Below are positions 42,842 through 53,263 of a stretch of 64,000 nt of DNA, one piece after another. Source of the stretch: DATJGR01 sp963780795 (GTDB lineage: Bacteria > Pseudomonadota > Gammaproteobacteria > Pseudomonadales > Azotimanducaceae); contig CAWADH010000014.1 of NCBI GenBank assembly GCA_963780795.1, positions 351,097 through 415,096 on the forward strand, given 5' to 3'. Below the pieces are notes generated by a model that saw only the letters and a program-made list of their open reading frames with translations, had not been told where the DNA came from and searched no databases. The translations under genes and the position numbers were made by a program. Position 1 is the first letter of the stretch, and every line of letters begins with the position of its first letter.

Positions 42842-44556
42842 CAGGTGCGAACGCCAGTACCGATGTTCGAGTGCCGTTGGTCATCGGCGCCATCGGGCAT
42901 CGCGATCTCGTGCCTGGAGAAACGGCGCTGCTCGGGGAGCGAGTTCGAACGTTCCTGGATACTTTGCAGCGCAAGTATCCCGATTTGCGCGTGACAGTGC
43001 TCACTTCGCTCGCCGACGGTGCAGACCGACTCGTTGCCGACGTCGCGCGAGCGTTGAATCTGCCGATAACGTACGTATTGCCGATGCCGAGTGATCTGTA
43101 CGAACGCGACTTCGGAGTGACGTCGCTCGACGAGTATCGGGAAGTTCTCGGTACTGGCAACGTGCTAACGCTTCCGCTCGTTGGCGACAGCACAGCGGAC
43201 GATGTCACTCATCCGGGACCGAAACGGGACCTGCAGTACGCGCAGCTCGGCGCATTCATCGCGGCGCACTGTCACATTCTGCTGGCGCTCTGGGATGGCA
43301 ACGAGAACGGCGCCTCCGGTGGAACCGCGCAGATCATCCGCTTTCACCAAGACGACTACATGCCGGGTCTAACGGCCGGCGAACCAAGCTCGCGGCTGGA
43401 CGATACCGACGACGAGAGTGATCTCGTGCATCACATTGTTTGTTCGCGCGATCGCCCCGACGGGACGCCATCGTCGCCGTTGCGAGCGGGGGAGGCTTGG
43501 TGGCTGTCGCGTGACCACAAGACACCGCGTACCGCTGACATGCCAGCAAGGTACGGGGTGGTACTACAGCGAATGGTCGAGTTCAGTCGTGACGCGACAC
43601 TACATCGGCAGCTGATCGAGAGCGAACCAAACGAGCTTCTAGCAGGCGACATCGATCCCGTCATCGACCAGGGTTCGCGCGCCATAGCGGAGTCGTTCAG
43701 AACTGCCGATGTTCTGGCGAAGCGTTATCAGAATCGCACGCGCAATGCGCTAGGCGGCCTGTACGTGTTCGCCGGGCTCGCCGGCTTCTGTTTCATTGTG
43801 TACAGCGAGCTGCCGGGCTGGAACGTGATGATCTATCCATATTGGGTCTTCATGGCGACGAGCATCGGGGCTTATCTCTTCGTGAGCCGCGGTGGCTGGC
43901 AGCGCCGCTATCACGACTACCGGGTGTTGGCCGAGGCGCTGCGCGTTCAGTTCTACTGGGCGATCGCCGGTGTCGAGCGACCGGCCGTCAGTCGCTTCGG
44001 ACACGATGCGTTTCTGAAGCGCCAGGATCTCGAGCTCGGCTGGATCAGGAACATGCTGCGTGTTGCCGGGCAAAGGGACGATGCGACCGAAGAAATACCG
44101 TCCGATCGGGGTATCGAGATCGCGGCCCGCGATTGGGTCGAGTACGAGTTGAACTACTACGGAACGCGCTGGCCGCGCTTGCTGAAGTGGCATCGCTTTA
44201 CAGAGGCACTGGATCGCACGTCCTTCACGGCCGGGCTGCTGCTGGCGGGTTGGCTCGCGTTCGCGCAGCTGCTTTTCGAACGCCAACCGACGAACTCGTT
44301 GATCGCACTGATGGGTTTCCTGCCCGTCATTGCGACGCTGCGCCAGCAGTATGCGCTGCGAACAGCAGAGGGAGAGTCGATTAACGAGTATCAGTTCATG
44401 GAGCGCATTCTTTCGAATGCGCAGCGACAGCTTCGAAGCGCGACCAGCACGACTGAGCGGCGGCGCATACTGCGCGAATTGGGCGATGCGGCGCTGCGCG
44501 AAAACGGTCGATGGATTCTGCGCTTACGTGAGCGGCCGATTTCGACGGTGGGCTGA
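42838..44556 (+). CDS. SLOG-like domain fused to a four-helix SLATT-like membrane module
   Basis: 572 residues. The N-terminal half looks like a SLOG/Rossmann nucleotide-binding domain: LVIGAIGHRDLVPGE (14-28), SLADGADRLVADVARAL (57-73), ITYVLPMP (77-84) and AAHCHILLALWDGNENGASG followed by GTA (142-164). The C-terminal half has hydrophobic helices near 304-324, 329-349, 461-480 and 486-503. Between them WQRRYHDYRVLAEALRVQFY resembles the helix after the hairpin of SLATT modules. SLOG and SLATT domains are predicted (Burroughs and colleagues, 2015) to sense a nucleotide and form a pore in conflict systems. Translation is coupled to the GST-like gene by a 4-bp overlap. No nucleotide cyclase is nearby. 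Exact family and function are inferred. Confidence 0.72.
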   Translation: MTGANASTDVRVPLVIGAIGHRDLVPGETALLGERVRTFLDTLQRKYPDLRVTVLTSLADGADRLVADVARALNLPITYVLPMPSDLYERDFGVTSLDEYREVLGTGNVLTLPLVGDSTADDVTHPGPKRDLQYAQLGAFIAAHCHILLALWDGNENGASGGTAQIIRFHQDDYMPGLTAGEPSSRLDDTDDESDLVHHIVCSRDRPDGTPSSPLRAGEAWWLSRDHKTPRTADMPARYGVVLQRMVEFSRDATLHRQLIESEPNELLAGDIDPVIDQGSRAIAESFRTADVLAKRYQNRTRNALGGLYVFAGLAGFCFIVYSELPGWNVMIYPYWVFMATSIGAYLFVSRGGWQRRYHDYRVLAEALRVQFYWAIAGVERPAVSRFGHDAFLKRQDLELGWIRNMLRVAGQRDDATEEIPSDRGIEIAARDWVEYELNYYGTRWPRLLKWHRFTEALDRTSFTAGLLLAGWLAFAQLLFERQPTNSLIALMGFLPVIATLRQQYALRTAEGESINEYQFMERILSNAQRQLRSATSTTERRRILRELGDAALRENGRWILRLRERPISTVG

Positions 44557-44557
44557 A

Positions 44558-46018
44558 TCAACGGCCAAGTATTGCGTTCCACAGCCGCACCGACACATCG
44601 TCGTCTGACGCGCGACATTCGATCTGCCGGTCGAGATGCATCTGCATTCGCGCGCCCCCGGTGAACTGCAACCAATCGGCGGGCGGCTCGCCATGACGCG
44701 CAAACTGCGCCCACATCGACATCATCCGTTGTGACAAGGCGGTCGCGTCGGATCCGGCTCCAGCGAACTTGGCGATCGACGGCAGATCGAAGTTGCCGAA
44801 CACGAACGGAATTTCGATCGCGTGCGTGGCGCCCAGCCAGCCGCGCAGCGCCGGCGACGGCCAGTCGAACTGATACATCCAGGTGTTCGCGCCGCGCGCG
44901 AGCGCATATCGAAGCATCGGGTCGCGAAAGCGCAACTCAGTCTCGACGTCGGCCAGTATCGCCGCGTTCGGGTTGCGCGAGTTCGGCGCCAGGCCGCGAT
45001 AGTGCGCCAATACTCTCGATGCAGTAGCCGAAGCGTCGAATATCCCGCGTTCCTTCAGCCTGCGTTCCATGTGGCTCGTCAGAGCCGCGTCGTCGAGTTT
45101 GAGGCTCGAACGGACGTACAACCGGTACTCGTCGCGATTGATTCCGATGATCAGCGGCACATCGGCGCCGCTTCGTGCAGCCGTCAGCGGATTCTGCGGC
45201 AGCACGTCGCTGTCGAGGTGAGGCCGTATCGGACTTGCATGGTGCACCGGCCTCAAGCGGCGCATCACAGCGTGCTGTGCGGCGAGCAGCTCGGTTGCGC
45301 TTACGTCGTCTGGATCGGTCGCAAGTTCCTCGCGCAGAACGGCGGCCGTCTCGTCGGCCTGCGCGCGCGTTGCAACGTTGTCCGCCGCACCACTCTGCGC
45401 GATCGCGCGATGGAACAGGCCGCGCGCAGCGGGCGCAGCAAGCAGGTTGCAGACGCTCATCGCGCCGGCCGATTCGCCCGCGAGGGTTACGTTCGCCGGA
45501 TTTCCGCCGAATGCGGCGATGTTGTCTCGTATCCAGCTCAGCGCGGCGATCTGATCCCGGACGCCGACGTTGCGGTCGTGAAGCGGCACGAATCCCCAGA
45601 CGCCGAGGCGATAGTTGAGCGTGACGACGACCATGCCGCCGGCGCTCGCGAGGTTGGAACCATCGAACAACGGATCGGCGCCGTCGCCGTGGATGAATCC
45701 GCCGCCGTAGATCCAGACGAACACCGGCAGCAGTTCCAGCGTTTGCGCGGGTGCGAACACGTTCAGATAAAGACAGTCCTCGTCCACGCGCGTTGCGCCG
45801 CGCAAACCCACGCCGACGGTTCTGGCCTGCTGTGGCGCCGGACCGGCACTGGACGCCGCGACGACACCATTCCATGGAAGCGGCGGCTGCGGTCGCAGGA
45901 AACGCGACGCTCCGACAGCGGGCGCGGCAAATCGAAGGCCGAGAAATTTCCTGACCGCGCCGTGCACCGTGCCGGCGACGATACCGTCGCGCAACTGCAC
46001 GCGCGTTTCAGCGGACAT
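44558..46018 (-). CDS. Type B carboxylesterase
   Basis: 486 residues of the alpha/beta-hydrolase type B family. EDCLYLNVFAP is family signature 2, LPVFVWIYGGGFIHGDG forms the oxyanion hole, and NVTLAGESAGAMSVCNLL holds the nucleophilic Ser (GESAG). A later His in THAIEIPFVFGNFDLPS fits the triad. No signal peptide, so it is probably cytoplasmic. Substrate unknown; carboxylic esters or carbamates are usual. The start at ATG 46018 overlaps the hemH end by 11 bp; upstream in-frame codons lie within hemH. Confidence 0.9.
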   Translation of the reverse strand: MSAETRVQLRDGIVAGTVHGAVRKFLGLRFAAPAVGASRFLRPQPPLPWNGVVAASSAGPAPQQARTVGVGLRGATRVDEDCLYLNVFAPAQTLELLPVFVWIYGGGFIHGDGADPLFDGSNLASAGGMVVVTLNYRLGVWGFVPLHDRNVGVRDQIAALSWIRDNIAAFGGNPANVTLAGESAGAMSVCNLLAAPAARGLFHRAIAQSGAADNVATRAQADETAAVLREELATDPDDVSATELLAAQHAVMRRLRPVHHASPIRPHLDSDVLPQNPLTAARSGADVPLIIGINRDEYRLYVRSSLKLDDAALTSHMERRLKERGIFDASATASRVLAHYRGLAPNSRNPNAAILADVETELRFRDPMLRYALARGANTWMYQFDWPSPALRGWLGATHAIEIPFVFGNFDLPSIAKFAGAGSDATALSQRMMSMWAQFARHGEPPADWLQFTGGARMQMHLDRQIECRASDDDVSVRLWNAILGR

Positions 46019-47045
46019 GGACGGATGCGTTGGGGTACTCGGCGCTGCACCAGGCTGCGACGGCATCGACCCAACCCGGATCGTCGTTGAGACACGGGAC
46101 CAGCGTCAGCGACTCGCCGCCGGCCGCGAGAAAGTGTTCGCGGCCGGTGATGCCGATCTCCTCCAGCGTCTCGAGGTTGTCCGCGACGAAAGCGGGACAG
46201 ACCACCGTCAGCCGGGTGATTCCCTCGACCGGTAAGGTTCGCAGCATCTCATCCGTGTAGGGACGCAGCCACGGCAATCTACCGAGGCGCGATTGAAAGC
46301 TGACGCGCCATTGTTCGCTCGTTAACTTCAGGCGAAGGGCAACCGCGCGCGATGTGGCGAATACCTGATGCCGATAACAGGTTGCGTGGGCCGGCGATGG
46401 ACGTTCGCAACAGTCCGCGGACTTCAGACAGTGATTCCCCGTCGGGTCGGCCTGCGTGATGTGCCGCTCGGGAAGACCGTGATAGCTGAACAGTAGCAAT
46501 TGCGAGTCGGGCGGTGTCGCGCGCGCGATCGATCGCGCGAGCGCGTCGACGTAGTGCGGATCGTCGTAGAATGGCGGCAACGTCGTAACGCTGACGCGCG
46601 AATCGAGGCGCGCGAGTTCACGCTCAACGGCTTTGATCGAAGTGGTTCGCGTCGAGTCGGCATGATGCGGATACATCGGGATCAGCAGCACCTCGTTCGC
46701 ACCGGTCGCGATCAGCTTTTCAATGCCGTCGCGAATCGTCGGTGCGCCATAGCGCATGGCGAGTTCGACCGGCACCGGCAGACGTTCTGCCAGTGCGTCG
46801 CGGAACGCTCGCGAATGGCGCAGCAGCGGCGAGCCGCCGGATTCCCAGATGCGCTGATAGGCGAGCGCCGTTCGCTTTGGCCGAAACGGCAGGATGAATC
46901 CCGAGACGACGATCTTGCGCACCAGCCACGGCGAATCGATCACGAACGGGTCCATCAGAAACTCGTTCAGATAGCGGCGCACGTCGGTGACGGTGGTACT
47001 GGCAGGAGATCCGAGATTGACGAGCAGAATGCCGCGTTGCCGCAC
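46008..47045 (-). CDS. hemH: Ferrochelatase
   Basis: 345 residues: GILLVNLGSPASTTVTDVRRYLNEFLMDP at the N-terminus, PMYPHHADSTRTTSI in the middle, the catalytic His in LLLFSYHGLPERHI, and ADNLETLEEI near the end with the conserved Glu residues. It inserts ferrous iron into protoporphyrin IX, the last step of haem synthesis. After the active-site stretch lies a Cys-rich insert, HCLKSADCCERPSPAHATC (four Cys), which could bind metal or an Fe-S cluster. Divergent from hisH. Confidence 0.95.
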   Translation of the reverse strand: MRQRGILLVNLGSPASTTVTDVRRYLNEFLMDPFVIDSPWLVRKIVVSGFILPFRPKRTALAYQRIWESGGSPLLRHSRAFRDALAERLPVPVELAMRYGAPTIRDGIEKLIATGANEVLLIPMYPHHADSTRTTSIKAVERELARLDSRVSVTTLPPFYDDPHYVDALARSIARATPPDSQLLLFSYHGLPERHITQADPTGNHCLKSADCCERPSPAHATCYRHQVFATSRAVALRLKLTSEQWRVSFQSRLGRLPWLRPYTDEMLRTLPVEGITRLTVVCPAFVADNLETLEEIGITGREHFLAAGGESLTLVPCLNDDPGWVDAVAAWCSAEYPNASVHVR

Positions 47046-47054
47046 GCCCTATCC

Positions 47055-47083
47055 TTGGTTGATGCAAAGCGATGGGATAGTAT
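47055..47083 (+). promoter_or_regulatory. Possible promoter for hisH-hisF
   Basis: TTGGTT (47055-47060), a 17-bp spacer and TAGTAT (47078-47083) in the 65-bp hemH-hisH divergent gap. Three and four of six matches. Transcription would start near 47090, about 20 nt before the hisH ATG. Confidence 0.35.
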
Positions 47084-47110
47084 CCGCGCTCTTTTGCAAA
47101 GTCATGAGCG

Positions 47111-47724
47111 ATGACGGTCATCATCGACTACGACGCCGGCAATCTGCGCAGTGTGCAGCGCGCGTGCGCCGAGGTCGGACTGACGGCGCGCATCACCAAC
47201 GATGCGAGAATGGTCGCGCACGCCGATCGCGTGATTTTCCCAGGCGTCGGCGCGGCCGGCGCCGCGATGAAGAGCATCAAGTCGTCGGGACTCGACGTGG
47301 CACTGCGGCATGCCCTCGAGGCCGGAACGCCGGTACTCGGCATCTGCCTCGGATTGCAGATCTCGCTCGACTATTCGGAGGAGGGCGATACGCCCACGCT
47401 CGGCTTGATCGAGGGGCGCGTGGTGCGTTTCCGGCTCGACGATCCGGCGCTGAAAATCCCGCACATGGGCTGGAACGAAGTCACGGTCGTGAAGCCGCAC
47501 CCGTTGTTACGCAAGGTTTCACCCGGCGACGAGTTCTATTTCGTCCACGCCTACTATCCGGAACCGAAACAGCGTTCCGAGGTGTACGCCACCACCGAAT
47601 ACGAGCGCACCTTTGCGTGCGCGTTGGGGCGCGCCAACTATTTCGCCACGCAGTTCCATCCGGAGAAGAGCGGCAGGGTAGGGCTCGAAGTGCTGGGTTG
47701 CTTCGCCACCTGGGACGGGCGGCC

Positions 47725-47731
<7 letters not shown>
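47111..47731 (+). CDS. hisH: Imidazole glycerol phosphate synthase, glutaminase subunit
   Basis: 206 residues of class I glutamine amidotransferase fold: VIIDYDAGNLRSVQRAC, nucleophile Cys79 in GICLGLQISLD, and His183/Glu185 in ATQFHPEKSG. The PHMGWNEV segment is HisH-specific. It makes ammonia for HisF in histidine synthesis. Translationally coupled to hisF (7-bp overlap). The other his genes are not nearby. Confidence 0.95.
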
Positions 47732-48504
<773 letters not shown>

Positions 48505-48514
48505 AGAGGCAGCG

Positions 48515-49480
48515 ATGAAAGCGATCTCCGTCGAAGACAACGCGCTGCGCTGGCGCGACACAGCCGATCCGGTAGCCGGCGCCGGCGAGATTCTGATCCG
48601 CAATCGTGCGACCGCGATCAATCGCGCGGACCTCGCACAGCGGGCGGGCGCGTATCCGCCGCCGCCCGGCGCGAGTTCGATCCTCGGCCTCGAGTGCGCC
48701 GGTGAAGTATTGGCCATCGGCGAAGGCGTGACGTCGCATCGCGTCGGCGATCGCGTGTGCGCATTGCTCGCCGGCGGTGGCTACGCCGAACGCGTGAACG
48801 TTCCGGCCGGACAGGCGCTGCGCATTCCGAAAGGACTCACGTTCGAACAAGCCGCGGCGCTGCCGGAAGTGTTTGCCACGGCGTATCTCAACCTGTTCAT
48901 CGAGGCGCGCCTTGCAGTGGGCGAACGCGTGCTATTGCACGCGGGCGCGAGCGGCGTCGGCACGGCCGGCATTCAGCTGTGCAGAATGAATCGCAGCCCG
49001 TGCTTCGTCACCGTGGGCAGCGACGACAAGGTGGCGCGGTGCGTCGAACTCGGCGCGGATGGCGGCGTCAATCGACATGCCGGTGCGTTCGGCGATCTCG
49101 TCGCAGGATGGACCAATGGGCAGGGCTTCGACGTGATTCTCGATCCAGTAGGCGCCGGCTATCTGAAAACGAACCTGCGCGCGCTGCGCACCGACGGCCG
49201 CCTCGTGATCATCGGGTTGATGGGCGGCGCCGTGGCCGAACTGGAACTCGGGCTCATGATGATGAAGCGTCTGCGCGTGATCGGCTCGACGTTGCGCGCA
49301 CGATCGGTCGCCGCGAAAACGGCGCTGATGGCCGATCTCGAGCGCGTCGTGTGGCCGCAGATCGAGAACGGCTCGATCAAGCCGATCGTCGACGCGGTGA
49401 TTCCGATCGAGGAAGCCGACCGCGCGCACGCGCTCGTCGCGGCCGATCAGACGTTCGGCAAAGTGGTACTGTCGATCTGA
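48515..49480 (+). CDS. NAD(P)H quinone oxidoreductase (zinc-independent MDR family)
   Basis: 321 residues of the medium-chain dehydrogenase/reductase superfamily, quinone oxidoreductase (TP53I3/PIG3-like) branch. IRNRATAINRADLAQRAGAYPPPPGASSILGLECAG lacks the zinc ligands of alcohol dehydrogenases. LLHAGASGVGTAGIQLC is the NADP-binding glycine motif. VTVGSDDKVARCVELGAD and FDVILDPVGAGYLKTNL follow. It reduces quinones one or two electrons at a time using NADPH. It lies 10 bp after hisF with GAGG upstream, so it may be co-transcribed. Confidence 0.9.
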   Translation: MKAISVEDNALRWRDTADPVAGAGEILIRNRATAINRADLAQRAGAYPPPPGASSILGLECAGEVLAIGEGVTSHRVGDRVCALLAGGGYAERVNVPAGQALRIPKGLTFEQAAALPEVFATAYLNLFIEARLAVGERVLLHAGASGVGTAGIQLCRMNRSPCFVTVGSDDKVARCVELGADGGVNRHAGAFGDLVAGWTNGQGFDVILDPVGAGYLKTNLRALRTDGRLVIIGLMGGAVAELELGLMMMKRLRVIGSTLRARSVAAKTALMADLERVVWPQIENGSIKPIVDAVIPIEEADRAHALVAADQTFGKVVLSI

Positions 49481-49517
49481 GATCGACCGGCTTGTCGATC
49501 AGCTGATCGCTCCGCGG

Positions 49518-52297
49518 TTACGCGAGCGCCTCGAGCGCGCCGCGCTGGGTCGCGAGTGTGTCGATGGCGTTCTGCATCTCCGCGGCGCGTTCCCGTTCTT
49601 TCGCGACGACGTCCGCGGGCGCTTTCTCGACGAAACCCGCGTTGCCGAGCTTGCCCTCGATGCGCATCAGTTCCTGACGCCGCCGCGCGATTTCCTTGTC
49701 GAGCCGCGCGCGTTCTGCCACCACGTCGATCAGCCCAGCCAGCGGCACCATGAGTTTCAGATCGCCGACCAGTTGCATCGCCGCGGGCGGCGGTTCAGTA
49801 CCGTCGGCGAGCCACTCGACGCGATCGAGCTTCGCCATGCGCTTCAGCAGCGTCTCGGTGGCCGCCAGTCGCTCGCGGTCGGCGCTGCCGCCGCCCTGCA
49901 GCAGCAGCGTCATCGTCTGGCCCGGTTTGATGTTCATCTCCCCACGGATCGTCCGCACCGCGAGCACGACGCCCTTCAGCCATTCGATCGCCGCTTCCGC
50001 GAACGGATCGTCGGTGAGGTCTTCGGCCTCGGGATAGGGCGCCACCATGATGGTCTTGCCAGCGATTCCGGTGAGGGGCGCGACCCGGCGCCATAGCGCG
50101 TCGGTGATGAACGGGATGATCGGATGGGCTGCGCGCAGCAGCAGTTCGAGCACCTTCAGCAACGACCGCCGCGTGCCGCGTTGCACCTCTGCGCTCGCGC
50201 CTTCGTCCCACAGCAGCGGCTTGGTCAGTTCAAGATACCAGTCGCAGTACTCGTGCCATGCGAAGTCGTAGATGATGTTCGCCAGCAGATCGAACCGGTA
50301 CGTGTCGATCGCGCGCTCGGCATCGGTGAGCATTCGTTTCAGGCGCGATCCGATCCAGCGGTCGGCAAGCGTTTCCTCGGACGGACCCGCGAGCGCGGCG
50401 CTCTCCGTGTTCATCAGCACGAACTTCGTCGCGTTCCACAGCTTGTTGCAGAAATTGCGGTAACCCTCGATCCGCTTCAGGTCGAAGCGAACGTCGCGGC
50501 CGGTGGAGGCGAGCGCGCAGAACGCGAAGCGCAGTGCGTCCGTGCCATACGATGGAATGCCGTCCGGGAAGTCGCGCCGCGTTGCTTTCTCGATGGCCTT
50601 AGCCATCTGCGGCTGCATCAACCCCTCTGTTCGCTTGGTGATCAGGTCGGCGAGCGAAATTCCGTCGACGACGTCGAGTGGGTCGAGGCCGTTGCCGCGC
50701 GTCTTCGACATCTTCTGGCCTTCGGCGTCGCGCACGAGGCCGGTGATGTGCACTTTTCGAAACGGTACTTCTCCCATGAAGTGCAACGTCATCATGATCA
50801 TCCGGGCGACCCAGAAGAAAATGATGTCGTGCCCTGTGACCAGCACGTCGGTCGGGTGATACATCTCCAACTCACGCGTATGGTCCGGCCAGCCGAGGGT
50901 GCCGAACGTCCACATCGCGGACGAGAACCACGTTTCCAGAACGTCTTGCTCAGCCGTCAGCGCGACATCGCCGGAGAGTTTGTATTTGTGCCGCACTTCG
51001 GCTTCGTCGCGCGCGACGTAGATCGCGCCGTTTGCGTCGTACCAGGCCGGAATCCGGTGTCCCCACCATTGTTGCCGGCTGATGCGTCCAGTCGCGGATC
51101 TCGCGCATCCACGCGAAGTACAGGTTTTCGTATTGTTTCGGCACGAACTCGATGTCGCCGCGTTGCACCGCTTCGATCGCGGGCTTGGCGAGCGAATCGA
51201 TCGCGACGAACCACTGGTCGGTCAGCAACGGTTCGATGACGGCGTCGGAGCGATCGCCGCGCGGCACCATCAGTTTGTGGGGCTCGATCTTGTCGATGAG
51301 TCCGGCGGCGGTCAGATCGTCGACGATGCGTTTCCTCGCAACGGTGCGATCGAGGCCGCGATACGCAGCTGGAACGGCGTCGTTGAGGTGCGCATCGACG
51401 GTGAAGATGTTGATCATCGGCAGGTCGTGGCGCTGCCCGACCTCGTAGTCGTTGAAGTCGTGCGCCGGCGTGATCTTCACGCAGCCGCTGCCGAATGTCG
51501 GATCGACGTAGCGTGTCGGCGATGATCGGGATTTCGCGATCGGTCAGCGGCAGACGCACGCGTTTGCCGACGAGTGCTTTGTAGCGTTCGTCGTCGGGGT
51601 GCACTGCCACGGCCGTGTCGCCGAGCATCGTTTCCGGCCGCGTCGTTGCGACGACTACGAAGTCGCGGCCGTCCGACGTTCGGGCGCCGTCGCACAACGG
51701 ATATCTGAAGTGCCAAAGGCTGCCCTGTTCCTCCGTGCTTTCGACCTCGAGGTCCGAAATAGCCGTCTTCAGTTCCGGGTCCCAATTGACCAGGCGCCGC
51801 CCGCGATAGATCAGACCTTCGTCGTACAGCCGTACGAACGCTTCGCGAACGGCGCGGGCGTATCCTTCGTCCATCGTAAAGCGCTCGCGACCCCAGTCGA
51901 GCGACGACCCCATACGGCGCATCTGCTCCGAGATGCGTCCGCCAGAGGCGGCTTTCCATTCCCAGACTTTCTCGACGAACGCTTCGCGGCCGATCTCCGC
52001 TTTGCTGACTCCTCGCGCGTTGAGTTGTCGCTCGACCAGCATCTGCGTCGAGATACCGGCATGGTCGGTACCCATCTGCCACAGCGTTCGATCGCCTTTC
52101 ATGCGCCGATAGCGGATCAGCGTGTCCATGATGGTGTGCTGGAACGCGTGGCCCATGTGCAGCGAGCCGGTCACGTTCGGCGGCGGAATCATGATGCAGT
52201 ACGGCTTGCCGTTGCCGCTCGGTTCGAAATAGCCGGCCTGTTCCCACTCGCGATACAACGATTGTTCGAGGGCGTGCGGGTCGAAACTACTTTCCAT
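49518..52297 (-). CDS. valS: Valyl-tRNA synthetase, interrupted by two frameshifts
   Basis: Three successive frames give one ValS of about 925 residues. Part 1 (52297 to about 51514): MIPPPNVTGSLHMGHAF (HIGH-type site), WQMGTDHAGISTQ. Part 2 (about 51510 to 51088): ITPAHDFNDYEVG editing region. Part 3 (about 51084 to 49518): WFSSAMWTFGTLGWP, then QKMSKTRGNG (KMSKS site) and a C-terminal coiled coil. Removing one base near 51510-51514 and one near 51084-51088 restores the frame. At the second site expected RDWCISRQQWWG reads RDWTHQPATMVG. ValS is essential, so sequence error is likely. Order pepA-holC-unknown-valS as in Pseudomonas; the start overlaps the previous gene by 11 bp. Confidence 0.85.
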
Positions 52298-52820
52298 CTT
52301 GCTCTTCGTCAGTGAGTGCGCGGGTGAATCGTGTCAGTTCGTTTTCCAGAATCGCCAGCAGCCGCGTGCGCAAATCGTCGATGCGGCTGTTCATCATTTC
52401 GACCAACCAGTCGTCCAGGGTGCGATCGATGCGCACCTTCAGCGATTCGTTCAGCTCGTTCATCTGCTCGGCTGACCAGCCCGTGTTGGAGCCTTCCGCG
52501 GTGGATCGGGCATCGGCGATGATCTTGCGCGCCTGCGCGCGCCACTCGTCGCCGAGCAACGCCTTGATCGTGTCGTCGGCGAGCCCGGACGCGCCCACAC
52601 CTTCGGCCGCGCCGTCGTCGAACGATGCGCGACTGGTGAACACCGATTCGTTGACTGTGAACGCACCCTCGACCATGTCCTCGAGCACGGGTACGTCGTC
52701 GCTGTCGTCCGATTCGGGTGCCGGCTCGGGCCGGTCGAGCAGCGCGCGGATCGATTCGAGATCGCCGAGAAGCGAATTCTGCGCTTCGCTCTCTCGCGTC
52801 GATGGCTTCGGCTTCTTCAT
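52287..52820 (-). CDS. Hypothetical acidic protein between holC and valS
   Basis: 177 residues. N-terminal 60 or so are acidic and disordered (PEPAPESDDSDDVPVLEDMVEG). The C-terminal half is helical (MNELNESLKVRIDRTLDDWLVEMMNSRIDDLRTRL). In Pseudomonas a gene of unknown function occupies the same slot, so it is probably the same family. Its ATG (52820) abuts the holC stop, sharing one base, and its end overlaps valS. A role with holC or valS is only contextual. No membrane segment. Confidence 0.75.
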   Translation of the reverse strand: MKKPKPSTRESEAQNSLLGDLESIRALLDRPEPAPESDDSDDVPVLEDMVEGAFTVNESVFTSRASFDDGAAEGVGASGLADDTIKALLGDEWRAQARKIIADARSTAEGSNTGWSAEQMNELNESLKVRIDRTLDDWLVEMMNSRIDDLRTRLLAILENELTRFTRALTDEEQDGK

Positions 52821-53257
52821 CAGCGGTCTTCGGAAGGATCGATCTCGTGATGAAACAGAGGATAGCCTCTGTCGCGATAGTATTTGTAGCGATCGCGTCC
52901 GTCTTCGCGCGACGACTGCACGACGATTTCCGCCACCCGTTCGAAGCGTCCGAAGAACGCCGGAATGGACGCTGCGAGGTTGATCAGCAGCTGATCCGCA
53001 CCGGATTCCGGCTCGCGATGATCGATCACGACCGGCGCGTTCACGCTCGCAGGCTCGCCGTTGATGCCGTGCGGCAGAAAGCGATGATCCGGGTACTCCC
53101 ACATCAGGGCATCGAGATCGCGACTCGCGTCGACATCCGCGACGTGCACGTGCACGCGCTGACCGGCGGTGACCGCCTTGTACGCGAGCCGGCACGCAAA
53201 TCTGCGGCGCGCCTCCAGATCGACGTCGGGCAGGATGTAGAAGTCGACGCGCGTCAA
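52820..53257 (-). CDS. holC: DNA polymerase III chi subunit
   Basis: 145 residues: MTRVDFYILPDVDLEARRRFACRLAYKAVTAGQRV is the standard HolC opening, and LDALMWEYPDHRFLPHGI, then APVVIDHREPESGADQLLINLA, are its conserved segments. Chi binds single-stranded DNA-binding protein and, through psi, the clamp loader. Its partner holD is also in this window (26847-27473). It lies 6 bp after pepA, as in E. coli (pepA-holC-valS). Confidence 0.94.
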   Translation of the reverse strand: MTRVDFYILPDVDLEARRRFACRLAYKAVTAGQRVHVHVADVDASRDLDALMWEYPDHRFLPHGINGEPASVNAPVVIDHREPESGADQLLINLAASIPAFFGRFERVAEIVVQSSREDGRDRYKYYRDRGYPLFHHEIDPSEDR

Positions 53258-53263
53258 ATCCCG

